7,825 nt of DNA from NCBI GenBank assembly GCA_024643945.1, contig JAHELX010000275.1:1-7825 (forward strand). The letters are read 5' to 3'. Under the pieces are notes generated by a model that worked only from the letters and a program-made list of their open reading frames with translations, searched no databases and was not told the origin of the DNA. This stretch comes from Anaerolineales bacterium (lineage in GTDB: Bacteria; Chloroflexota; Anaerolineae; 4572-78; NAK82). Made by a program: the position numbers and the translations under genes. Of this stretch, positions 1 to 5,531 are shown one piece after another (position 1 is the first letter of the stretch; each line of letters starts with the position of its first letter).

Positions 1-137
1 AGGCCAGCTATGCAACTAAGGGTCATACTCTTACCGGCTCCCGATGGACCAAAGAGCACCAGCACCTCGCGATCCACCTGAAAGGCGACCCTCAGTGTAA
101 AATCTTCCAAGCGTTTCTCGATGTCAACTTCAAGCAT
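1..137 (-). CDS. modC: Molybdate ABC transporter ATP-binding protein ModC, N-terminal part (runs off window)
   Basis: This is the ATPase subunit of the molybdate importer, which would sit on the cytoplasmic face of ModB and power uptake. Only the first 45 codons are present. They begin [13 protein letters not shown] and reach a clear Walker A motif, GPSGAGKS, at residues 30-37, followed by MTLSCIAGL, the usual start of an ABC nucleotide-binding domain. The ATG lies inside the end of modB; the two genes overlap by 8 bases (ATGCTTGA). The nearest purine-rich run, GAGGG, is about 17 bases upstream, so translation probably depends on coupling to modB. The Walker A is certain. Assignment to ModC rather than another ABC ATPase rests on the modA-modB context, because the signature motif, Walker B and any C-terminal TOBE (molybdate-binding) domain are outside the window. 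Confidence 0.9.
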   Translation of the reverse strand, partial: MLEVDIEKRLEDFTLRVAFQVDREVLVLFGPSGAGKSMTLSCIAG

Positions 138-792
138 AGCGTTTTGCGCGGCCCTCGGCCCGGCGCTCTAGCCGATTGACAGCGAAGAGTAGACCAAAGG
201 CGACCACCGTCATCAACAAGACAGCGCTGTTGGCCTGAGCCATACGATTGGCCTGCACCAAGTCATAAATCGCCAGGGGCAGCGTTTGGGTGCGGCCCGG
301 AATGTTGCCGGCGACCATCAGCGTGGCGCCGAATTCTCCCAGGCTGCGGGCAAAAGCCAACACAGCACCCGCCAGGATGCCTCGTCGCGAGAGAGGAAGC
401 GTCACATCCCACACCACCTTCCAAGGTGGTGAGCCCAGCGTACCGGCTGCCTTCTCGAGAGTAGGGTCCACGGCAGCGATGGCGGCGCGGCTAGATTGAA
501 CCATCAACGGCAACGCCACTACCGCCGATGCAATCACCGCTGCAGGCCAGGTGAACACAATCCGCAGGCCCAAAAGGTAAAGCGGGCCGCTGCGACCCAA
601 AAAGAGGAGCAGATAATAGCCCACCACGCTGGGTGGCAGAATCATTGACAGGTTGATGAATGTCTCCACCAGGCTTTTGCTGGGGAAGTTCGCTCGGGCC
701 AGCCACAAGGCCAGAGCCAATCCAAAGACGGCAACCAAGGCGGTGGCCAGGACGGCCACGCGCAATGAAAGCAGCAACGGCTCCCAGATCAC
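130..792 (-). CDS. modB: Molybdate ABC transporter permease ModB
   Basis: This is the integral membrane subunit that forms the molybdate channel, receiving substrate from ModA and coupling to ModC. The 220-residue protein is the usual length for ModB and has about five hydrophobic segments (roughly residues 8-32, 45-66, 80-100, 136-160 and 187-206). The EAA loop that docks to the ATPase is at residues 113-133 ([21 protein letters not shown]), followed by the ModB-typical stretch with [19 protein letters not shown] at about 148-166. The start is GTG, in a GTGA overlap with the modA stop. A strong Shine-Dalgarno run, GGGGAGGTG, lies within the end of modA about 8 bases upstream. It is the middle gene of modABC and should be co-transcribed with its neighbours. 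A permease for the related oxyanion tungstate cannot be excluded. Confidence 0.95.
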   Translation of the reverse strand: MIWEPLLLSLRVAVLATALVAVFGLALALWLARANFPSKSLVETFINLSMILPPSVVGYYLLLFLGRSGPLYLLGLRIVFTWPAAVIASAVVALPLMVQSSRAAIAAVDPTLEKAAGTLGSPPWKVVWDVTLPLSRRGILAGAVLAFARSLGEFGATLMVAGNIPGRTQTLPLAIYDLVQANRMAQANSAVLLMTVVAFGLLFAVNRLERRAEGRAKRYA

Positions 793-1586
793 GGTGCGCT
801 CACCTCCCCGGGTGGCAGAAAGCCATATTTGCGCAAGATAGCGCCCCCCTCTGGGCCAGTGATGAAAGCAGCAAAATCGCTCGCCTGAGCCTGACGCGGA
901 CTGTCGGCCACAATCCCCAGTGCCTGATCAATGGGTGCGTGCAGGTCTTCCGGGACAAGTACCCAACGCCCGTCAGAGGTGACGCTGAGCGAGAGAGGGA
1001 CAATCGCCACATCCACATCGCCTGTCTCGGCGAATTGGAGGGTCTGACGCACGTTTTCGCCCAGCACCAATTTGGGCTGGACTGCATTCCACACGCCAGC
1101 AGTTTGTAACGCCTGCCGGGCGGCCACGCCATAGGGCGCGTGCTCCGGGTTAGCAATTGCCACGCGCCGGATTTCTGGCTCAAGCAGGTTTTCGATTGTC
1201 TTGACGGTAATTGCCGAGTCAGCGCGGGTCCAGAGGGTGAGGCGTCCTCGAGCGTAAACCTGAACCGAGTCAGGTAGTATCCGGCCTTTGGCTGCCAGAT
1301 CTTCCACATAGGCGACGTTAGCCGCGGCAAAGAGGTCCACCGGAGCACCCTGGTCAATTTGATGGGCCAGTTGGCCGCTGGCGGCGAAATTGAAGGTCAC
1401 CGGTGTGCCTGTCTCCTGCTCATAGCGTGCGCCCAGTTCCTCGAATGCCAAAATCAAGTTCGAGGCGGCTGAGACGAGCAGTGGTTCCGGTTTAGGGGGC
1501 GCGGCAGGCAAAGCGCACGCCGCCAGTAATAGGCCAATCACTCCCCATTTGTAGATCCATTTCAGGGAGATGAGGAATCTTTTCAT
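789..1586 (-). CDS. modA: Molybdate-binding lipoprotein ModA (periplasmic/extracellular solute-binding protein)
   Basis: This is the solute-binding protein that captures molybdate outside the membrane and delivers it to ModB. At 265 residues it has the family's normal length. Residues 1-24 form a lipoprotein signal: basic start, hydrophobic core and a lipobox LLAAC with Cys24 as the lipidation site. The mature part shows the ModA motifs in order: SAASNL (39-43), the ASGQLAHQIDQGAPVDLF block (69-86), NPEHAPYGVAARQAL (146-160), GENVRQTL (176-183) and GDVDVAIVPLSL (189-200). The last block departs from the commoner fit with Tyr in that position, so strict molybdate selectivity is not proven and tungstate is possible. 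The start ATG has only a weak, distant GAGG about 18 bases upstream. It is the first gene of the operon, transcribed from the promoter just upstream. Confidence 0.94.
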   Translation of the reverse strand: MKRFLISLKWIYKWGVIGLLLAACALPAAPPKPEPLLVSAASNLILAFEELGARYEQETGTPVTFNFAASGQLAHQIDQGAPVDLFAAANVAYVEDLAAKGRILPDSVQVYARGRLTLWTRADSAITVKTIENLLEPEIRRVAIANPEHAPYGVAARQALQTAGVWNAVQPKLVLGENVRQTLQFAETGDVDVAIVPLSLSVTSDGRWVLVPEDLHAPIDQALGIVADSPRQAQASDFAAFITGPEGGAILRKYGFLPPGEVSAP

Positions 1587-1624
1587 AAAACTCAGTCGTT
1601 AATCCTCAAGTACTCGCTGCCGAG

Positions 1625-1653
1625 ACTCTACTGTGATCTGGGCATAATGTCAA
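1625..1653 (-). promoter_or_regulatory. Promoter of modABC
   Basis: On the minus strand a perfect -35 box TTGACA (1653-1648) is followed after 17 bases by TAGAGT (1630-1625), a 4/6 match to the -10 consensus. Transcription would start near 1618, giving a leader of about 32 bases. That is too short for a molybdenum-cofactor riboswitch, and I see no classical ModE palindrome. Confidence 0.6.
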
Positions 1654-1690
1654 GAGAAGAGCGATGAAACCCATTCAAATTGTTGACATT
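1646..1690. repeat. Inverted repeat joining the two divergent -35 boxes (candidate shared operator)
   Basis: AATGTCAA (1646-1653) and TTGACATT (1683-1690) are perfect 8-base inverted copies. Extended to 11 bases (1643-1653 and 1683-1693) they differ at one position. The centre is 29 bases of unrelated sequence. Each arm contains the -35 box of one of the two divergent promoters, so part of the symmetry comes simply from both promoters using TTGACA. The extra matching bases beyond the hexamer make a regulator site possible but not shown. Confidence 0.4.
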
Positions 1691-1711
1691 TTGTTCCATC
1701 TGGCCTAAAAT
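1683..1711 (+). promoter_or_regulatory. Promoter of mgtE
   Basis: A perfect -35 box TTGACA (1683-1688) is followed by a 17-base spacer and TAAAAT (1706-1711), a 5/6 match to the -10 consensus. Transcription would start near 1718, leaving an unusually long leader of about 170 nt before the mgtE start codon. The -10 is flanked by GGCC on both sides (1702-1705 and 1712-1715). Confidence 0.7.
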
Positions 1712-1737
1712 GGCCCTGGTTATAGAATGTAAAATGG

Positions 1738-1887
1738 TGATTGAAGTGGAAGACGGACCTGCATCGAGTAGCATGGGACATATGTCCCGTGCCTTGCCTT
1801 CCAATCAAATAGCCTAGCCCCCCGAAAGGCAGGCTGTTCCCCTGCACACCCCGCCCTCCGGGGGAGCTTACTCCCGGAGGTGCTCCA
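1738..1887 (+). promoter_or_regulatory. Structured 5' leader of mgtE with sequestered Shine-Dalgarno (candidate riboswitch)
   Basis: The untranslated leader folds by eye into several stems. (a) An outer stem pairs 1738-1743 (TGATTG) with 1802-1807 (CAATCA), extended by 1749-1752 with 1798-1801. (b) Inside it is a near-perfect hairpin, 1771-1792, containing GGGACATATGTCCC. (c) A long alternative stem pairs 1791-1794 with 1831-1834 and 1796-1800 with 1826-1830. (d) This competes with a local hairpin, 1811-1815 with 1831-1835, and with GCAGG (1829-1833) pairing CCTGC (1841-1845). (e) The last hairpin pairs CCTCC (1855-1859) with GGAGG (1876-1880) and GGGAG (1862-1866) with CTCCC (1871-1875), closing a CTTA loop. 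The GGAGG in (e) is the ribosome site, seven bases before the ATG, so the stem would block translation. CCCCCC (1818-1823) could pair with GGGGG (1860-1864) and open it. I do not recognise the conserved bases of the M-box Mg2+ riboswitch. The stems are seen; ligand control is inferred. Confidence 0.5.
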
Positions 1888-3237
1888 ATGGAAACCCCTG
1901 TCCTGGATGACATCCTGGTGCAATTGCGTACTGTCCTGGAACATGACGACCTGGCCGGCGCAGCGGCTATTATCGAGGCTTTGCGCCCTCCCGACCAGGC
2001 TGAACTTTTTGCTGAATTGGACGATGAGCATCAGGCAATACTCCTACCCGAATTGAATCCTGCTGACTCGGCCGATATCCTGGAGGAGATGGATGAGGAA
2101 GAAGCGGCCGAGTTGGTATCAGGCCTGTCTACCGAGGCCGTCATCCGCATTGTGGATGAGATGGAGCCGGACGAGGCGGCTGACCTGCTGGGCGATATAC
2201 GTCCCGAACAGGCACGGGTGGTGCTGGCCGGGCTAGAAGATCCCGAAGAAGTCCGCCCCTTGCTGCTACACCCCGACGACAGTGCCGGTGGCCTGATGAC
2301 CTCTGAGTTTCTGGCGCTGCGTCGCCGGATGACGGCAGGTGATGCGATCCAGGCCATCCGCGAATGGAAGCCTGATGCGGAGACTATCTACTACCTATTC
2401 GTGATAGATCGCTACGGGCGGTTATGTGGCGTGGTCAATCTGCGCCACCTCGTCGTCGCCGACCCGGACACCCCTATCGCTGAGATTATGGAAACGGAAG
2501 CCATCTCGGTTCCGGCGGGAACCGATCAAGAGGAATGTGCCCGGCTGATGGCTCGCTACGACCTGCTGGCGCTGCCTGTGGTAGACTCCAATAACGTGTT
2601 ACTGGGCATAATCACCATTGATGATGTGATGGATGTGTTAGAAGATGAAGCCACAGAAGACATTCAACGCCTGGGGGGTGCCGAACCATTGGATCGATCT
2701 TACTTAGATACCAACGTCTTCACCGTCACACGCAAGCGCATCGGCTGGTTGCTGCTTCTCTTCCTCACCGCCACCCTCACCGGTTCGGTGATGCGGTTAT
2801 TCCAGGATGAATTGCAAATGGTTGTTGCGCTTGCAATCTTTGTGCCACTGCTGATTGGCACAGGGGGCAACGCTGGCTCACAGACCACAGCTACAATCAT
2901 TCGAGCTCTGGCCACTGGCGACGTGGATCCAGGCGATGCCTTTTGGGTATGGTGGCACGAAGTGCGAATAGGATTGGCGCTGGGGCTGGTGATGGCTATT
3001 GCGGCCTACCTGCGGGCCATCACCTGGGAATCTGAACCAGGGTTGGCTCTGACTGTTTCGGCGTCTATCATGGGAATTGTGCTGTGGGCGACTGGCGTCG
3101 GTTCGCTATTGCCACTGCTGGCTGCCCGGCTGGGCATTGATCCGACCGTCGTCTCCGGGCCGGTGATGAGCACGCTGGTCGATGCCACCGGGTTGTTCAT
3201 CTACTTCACTGTGGCGCGGATGATTTTGGGATTGTAG
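1888..3237 (+). CDS. mgtE: Magnesium transporter MgtE
   Basis: This is a Mg2+-selective channel/transporter of the cytoplasmic membrane, homodimeric in the characterised family. At 449 residues it is full length. Residues about 20-135 form the acidic superhelical MgtE N domain, with repeated AAELV/AADLL helices. Residues about 137-260 hold two CBS domains (start HPDDSAGGLMTSEFLAL; second CBS ends GIITIDDVMDVLEDEATEDIQ). A plug-helix region follows to about 285, then roughly five membrane helices. The membrane signature IGTGGNAGSQ is at 323-332, and the pore segment near 425-440 reads STLVDATGLFIYF. Its Asp falls at residue 432, the position of the Mg2+-binding Asp described in Thermus MgtE. 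The many acidic residues in the N and CBS domains are expected for Mg2+ sensing and gating. The start is supported by GGAGGTG seven bases upstream. It is monocistronic, with its own promoter, structured leader and terminator. Confidence 0.97.
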   Translation: METPVLDDILVQLRTVLEHDDLAGAAAIIEALRPPDQAELFAELDDEHQAILLPELNPADSADILEEMDEEEAAELVSGLSTEAVIRIVDEMEPDEAADLLGDIRPEQARVVLAGLEDPEEVRPLLLHPDDSAGGLMTSEFLALRRRMTAGDAIQAIREWKPDAETIYYLFVIDRYGRLCGVVNLRHLVVADPDTPIAEIMETEAISVPAGTDQEECARLMARYDLLALPVVDSNNVLLGIITIDDVMDVLEDEATEDIQRLGGAEPLDRSYLDTNVFTVTRKRIGWLLLLFLTATLTGSVMRLFQDELQMVVALAIFVPLLIGTGGNAGSQTTATIIRALATGDVDPGDAFWVWWHEVRIGLALGLVMAIAAYLRAITWESEPGLALTVSASIMGIVLWATGVGSLLPLLAARLGIDPTVVSGPVMSTLVDATGLFIYFTVARMILGL

Positions 3238-3293
3238 CAGGGCGACCAGGAGATAGAAATTTTCGGCGTGAGACGTGGTAGTCCTGCTAAAGT

Positions 3294-3330
3294 AACAGGC
3301 CGGGTGTGGATAACCCGGCCTGTTGTCTTT
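3294..3330 (+). terminator. Intrinsic terminator after mgtE
   Basis: A perfect 12-base stem, AACAGGCCGGGT (3294-3305) with ACCCGGCCTGTT (3313-3324), closes a 7-base loop and is followed by GTCTTT, a short, imperfect T tract. It lies 56 bases after the mgtE stop and between convergent genes. The stem is symmetric, so it could also block leftward transcripts, though no T run serves the minus strand. Confidence 0.8.
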
Positions 3331-3349
3331 CCGATATAGTGCCTGAGGG

Positions 3350-3580
3350 CTAACGAGTTACAACTACTGGTATCGGGCGGGAGCGATGATCCTGTCCAGC
3401 ATCACCACTATTGTGTTGATGGCCGAGACGCTGGATGAAAATATAGGCCAATGCCAGCGCCCCCAGTCCCAAAGTTATGCCAATCGTCACCCAGAGCGTG
3501 AGCACCTGGTTGACCTCCGGCCACAGCAAACTCAGTCCCCAAATGAGGACGCCCAGTCCGACTAATTTTAACGCTTTCAT
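3350..3580 (-). CDS. Small two-helix membrane protein of unknown function
   Basis: I do not recognise a family. From the ATG at 3580 the protein is 76 residues: MKALKLVGLG, a first membrane helix at about 4-20 ending LLWPE, a second at about 27-50, then a polar tail (residues 51-76) rich in His, Asp and Arg that ends PIPVVVTR. A GTG five codons upstream (3595) could extend it, but the ATG is preferred because GAGGT (3587-3591) sits six bases before it and lies inside the longer version. It follows the Asp-box protein gene on the same strand after about 107 bases, so the two could share a transcript. No confident promoter of its own is visible. Function is unknown; a membrane-anchoring or accessory role would be a guess. 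Confidence 0.7.
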   Translation of the reverse strand: MKALKLVGLGVLIWGLSLLWPEVNQVLTLWVTIGITLGLGALALAYIFIQRLGHQHNSGDAGQDHRSRPIPVVVTR

Positions 3581-3687
3581 TTTGCTACCTCGCACCTATC
3601 TATCACGTAACGGTGATCAAGAAACCAGGATGAAAACTTCTTCTGTCGTCCCGCTGCCTGATTTCCGACCCTCGACTTTTACTTGAC

Positions 3688-4905
3688 CTACGCTGCGGCC
3701 TGGCTGCGGCCTGGCATCCATTCCTTCCGACCCACCAATGCCAGCCCGGCCAAGGCAGCCGTCAGAACCAGAATGAGCACTTGCACGCCCGTAGGATTGG
3801 CCAGCGCGCGCAGGTCTGGCAGGGAGATTACCGGCGAAGTCACAGTCGGCTCCCCATAGCGAGCCAGGCCCTGGGTCGTAGCGGCGTAGACGAGGCCCCG
3901 GTTGAAGGTGAGATTCATCACTACGCCATCTGCCTCGGCCAGCTTGATCCAGTTGAGCCCGGCGTCGGTGCTCTCATAGATATCTCCGGGCGCAATCTTG
4001 CTGCCCACGCCATAGGCGGTGGCCGCAACCACGTGCTTCGGGTCCTGCTCATCCGCCGCCAGCGCGGTGACGCGCAGAGCAACCCCGGGGATCATATCCA
4101 ATCCAGTGCTGATTTGTTCCCAGGTCTGACCGCCATCTGTTGCCCGATAAGCACCGGTTGAGGCACTTCCCGCGTAAAGTGTTTGCGGATCGCCAGGAGC
4201 CACAGCCAGGCTCACCGCCAGTTCAGGCAGCGACTCAAGCTTCTGCCAGGCATTGCCGTCACTCACGAAGAGGCCATCACTGGTCAGCGCGTACACCCGG
4301 CCGTCGGGACCAATCACCAGGCCATTGACGTGGGCGTTATACAGCGAAACACCGCCGATCAGGTCATAGCTATGTCGCCCCTCATCGAAGCGATACACTC
4401 CCTGTCCGTCGGTCCCCACATAGAGCATCTCCGGCTGATTAGGGTCTATGACCAATGCCGTAACGGTGGGGATCATTCCATAAGCATCTGCCGGCAGGCC
4501 CAGAGTAAAGCTGTGCCAGCTCTGACCGCCATTGACACTCCGCCACAGGCTATAGGTCGTGGCGGCTGGACCACCCGAGGTGCCGGCGTAGAGCACTGCA
4601 TCGTTGGCAGGATGCACAGCCAGAGCGTTAACCGCCACGCCCGGCCCAGAACTGACCATCTGCCAGGTGCGCCCGTTGTCGTCACTGCGATAGATGCCAG
4701 TTGGCTGCGGGCCGCCGACCAGTCCGGCGTATAATACCTCGCCCGAAGCGTCCGTGGCCACCGCCCGCACCGACGCGCTAGACAGGTCGGACAGAGCTAA
4801 TCCCTGTGTCTCGCCCGTCACCAGCGCGGCCATAGTGCCCAGACTCAGAATGAGGGTAAACAGCCCAATTCTCACGATCAGATTCAAAGCTTTTATCTTC
4901 TTCAT
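3688..4905 (-). CDS. Exported Asp-box (BNR/sortilin-like) beta-propeller protein with C-terminal membrane anchor
   Basis: This is probably a cell-surface protein; no enzymatic function can be assigned. Residues 1-27 form a signal peptide (KKIK, then hydrophobic LIVRIGLFTLILSLGTMAAL). The body, about 40-350, is built of repeated propeller blades of the type LYAGT..GIYRS-DGG-W. Asp-boxes are visible at 74-81 (SDDNGRTW), 123-130 (SVNGGQSW), 255-262 (ATDGGQTW) and 312-319 (STDAGLNW), plus a degenerate one near 215-220. None of the residues needed to call a sialidase is evident, so photosystem-assembly (YCF48)-like or sortilin-like propellers are equally plausible relatives. Residues 373-392 form a membrane helix followed by RK, suggesting that the propeller faces outward and is anchored at its C-terminus. 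Start support is GAAAGG nine bases upstream. The extreme 3' end carries an 11-base tandem duplication that sets the present stop codon. Confidence 0.85.
   Translation of the reverse strand: MKKIKALNLIVRIGLFTLILSLGTMAALVTGETQGLALSDLSSASVRAVATDASGEVLYAGLVGGPQPTGIYRSDDNGRTWQMVSSGPGVAVNALAVHPANDAVLYAGTSGGPAATTYSLWRSVNGGQSWHSFTLGLPADAYGMIPTVTALVIDPNQPEMLYVGTDGQGVYRFDEGRHSYDLIGGVSLYNAHVNGLVIGPDGRVYALTSDGLFVSDGNAWQKLESLPELAVSLAVAPGDPQTLYAGSASTGAYRATDGGQTWEQISTGLDMIPGVALRVTALAADEQDPKHVVAATAYGVGSKIAPGDIYESTDAGLNWIKLAEADGVVMNLTFNRGLVYAATTQGLARYGEPTVTSPVISLPDLRALANPTGVQVLILVLTAALAGLALVGRKEWMPGRSQAAA
3692..3713. repeat. 11-base tandem duplication at the 3' end of the propeller gene
   Basis: GCTGCGGCCTG occurs twice head to tail, starting at 3692 and 3703. 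The unit is not a multiple of three. On the coding (minus) strand it produces the ending PGRSQAAA and a stop at 3690-3688. Removing one unit would keep the frame open for another 24 codons, to a TGA at 3619-3617. Confidence 0.85.
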
Positions 4906-4940
4906 GGCAATCAGCCTTTCTGTCCCTACGCTATACCTCT

Positions 4941-4969
4941 ATTATATCGTCTTGGGCTGCTTTTGGCAT
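4941..4969 (-). promoter_or_regulatory. Promoter of the Asp-box protein gene
   Basis: On the minus strand a perfect -10 box TATAAT (4946-4941) has a 4/6 -35 match, ATGCCA (4969-4964), at 17 bases. Transcription would begin near 4934, about 30 bases before the ATG. Confidence 0.6.
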
Positions 4970-4989
4970 CGGACTAATGGCTATAAGCG

Positions 4990-5006
4990 ACGTCAGCACA
5001 TGACGT
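4990..5006. promoter_or_regulatory. Candidate operator: ACGTCA-N5-TGACGT inverted repeat
   Basis: This is a perfect 6-base inverted repeat with a 5-base spacer (GCACA), centred about 30 bases upstream of the -35 box of the Asp-box gene promoter. The symmetry and position suit a dimeric activator. No family is assigned. Confidence 0.35.
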
Positions 5007-5187
5007 ATTTGCAGCTTCGCTCCTATCCGCCAAATTGCCTAGTCGTTCTGTCAACCCCGATTTCGCCTACCAAGGCAAATCATGTATAATGAAACTGCAA
5101 CATTCGGCTCAAGAAGCGTACGTGATGCGCCTGATACGAAGATCCTTCTGGGCGAGTCACCCGGCGACAATGGTAAATCTCATATTC

Positions 5188-5216
5188 ATTATAGCCAAAA
5201 GCTGTCTCTTTGTCCT
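5188..5216 (-). promoter_or_regulatory. Possible distal leftward promoter
   Basis: TATAAT (5193-5188) is preceded, after 17 bases, by AGGACA (5216-5211), a 4/6 match, on the minus strand. It would add a leader of about 275 nt to the Asp-box gene or express a separate RNA. No gene lies in between. Confidence 0.3.
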
Positions 5217-5253
5217 TATATTTAGCTAAAGTGCAGCTTAAGAGAACTTTAAA

Positions 5254-5374
5254 GTGACTGCTCAGCCTCCCTCCGGTTCGGCCGGTTTATAGTTGAGATC
5301 GTCAGCTTGTTCGAGATTTGAGATGCAGAATTGCCTTTCTTGGCAACCTGAGGGAGGCCTGGCTGAGTAGTTAC
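5254..5374 (+). ncRNA. Long imperfect hairpin, candidate structured RNA
   Basis: Bases 5254-5267 pair with 5361-5374 over 14 positions, including two G-U pairs (5256 with 5372, 5260 with 5368). After a 5-base bulge (5356-5360), 5268-5273 pair with 5350-5355. A single mismatch follows, then GGTT (5275-5278) pairs with AACC (5345-5348), and GCC (5281-5283) with GGC (5342-5344). The two wobble positions pair only if the plus strand is transcribed; a minus-strand RNA would have C-A mismatches there. The apical loop holds three TTGAGAT/TCGAGAT copies (5293, 5311, 5318). It is immediately preceded by, and overlaps, the palindrome ACTTTAAAGT (5246-5255). There is no T tract, so it is not an intrinsic terminator. 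It might be a small RNA, a long leader element of the downstream gene, or a remnant of a miniature transposon, although I see no target-site duplication. No known RNA family is recognised. Confidence 0.4.
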
Positions 5375-5470
5375 GCTGAATATAACAGACAATAAGGACA
5401 GTTGCTTGATTTCCGGCGGGCGTGAAACAGGCAGGTAAACCGTTGATGAGTGTGGCGGTGTCCCGTAGGT

Positions 5471-5498
5471 TTGGGGTGGGAGTAGCGCCTGCTATACT
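5471..5498 (+). promoter_or_regulatory. Possible promoter of the LysM glycosidase-like gene
   Basis: TATACT (5493-5498) is a 5/6 -10 match. The best -35, TTGGGG (5471-5476), matches only 3/6 at a 16-base spacing. The start would be near 5505. An inverted repeat TACCC-N6-GGGTA (5498-5513) overlaps the predicted start point and could be an operator. Confidence 0.4.
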
Positions 5499-5531
5499 AC
5501 CCGTACGTGGGTACAACTCGGAGAGAGGGTT

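Noticed and set aside
1718..1887. Known M-box magnesium riboswitch
   Set aside because: It was expected upstream of mgtE, but the conserved M-box segments I know are not found. The leader is therefore reported as an unassigned structure instead.
1650..1913. Minus-strand frames across the mod-mgtE intergenic region
   Set aside because: They cover both promoters and the structured leader and enter mgtE antisense, with no coding character.
3602..3617. Small inverted repeat ATCAC...GTGAT upstream of the 76-residue protein
   Set aside because: The arms are only 5 bases, there is no clear promoter next to it, and it overlaps the end of the possible ancestral propeller frame. It is too weak to call an operator.
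4183..4734. A 183-codon plus-strand reading frame
   Set aside because: It is antisense to the Asp-box propeller gene and shows no domain or start signal.
5035..5229. Short plus-strand frame (46 codons from the ATG at 5089) with a hydrophobic tail
   Set aside because: It has no Shine-Dalgarno, its ATG is fused to a TATAAT sequence, and the composition is not protein-like. It could be real only if translated from an internal start, which nothing supports.
5405..5470. Hammerhead-ribozyme-like fragments (GTGAAAC, then TTGATGAG, then GTGTC)
   Set aside because: The core pieces are in the wrong order, the CUGAUGA box is imperfect, and I could not form the three stems.
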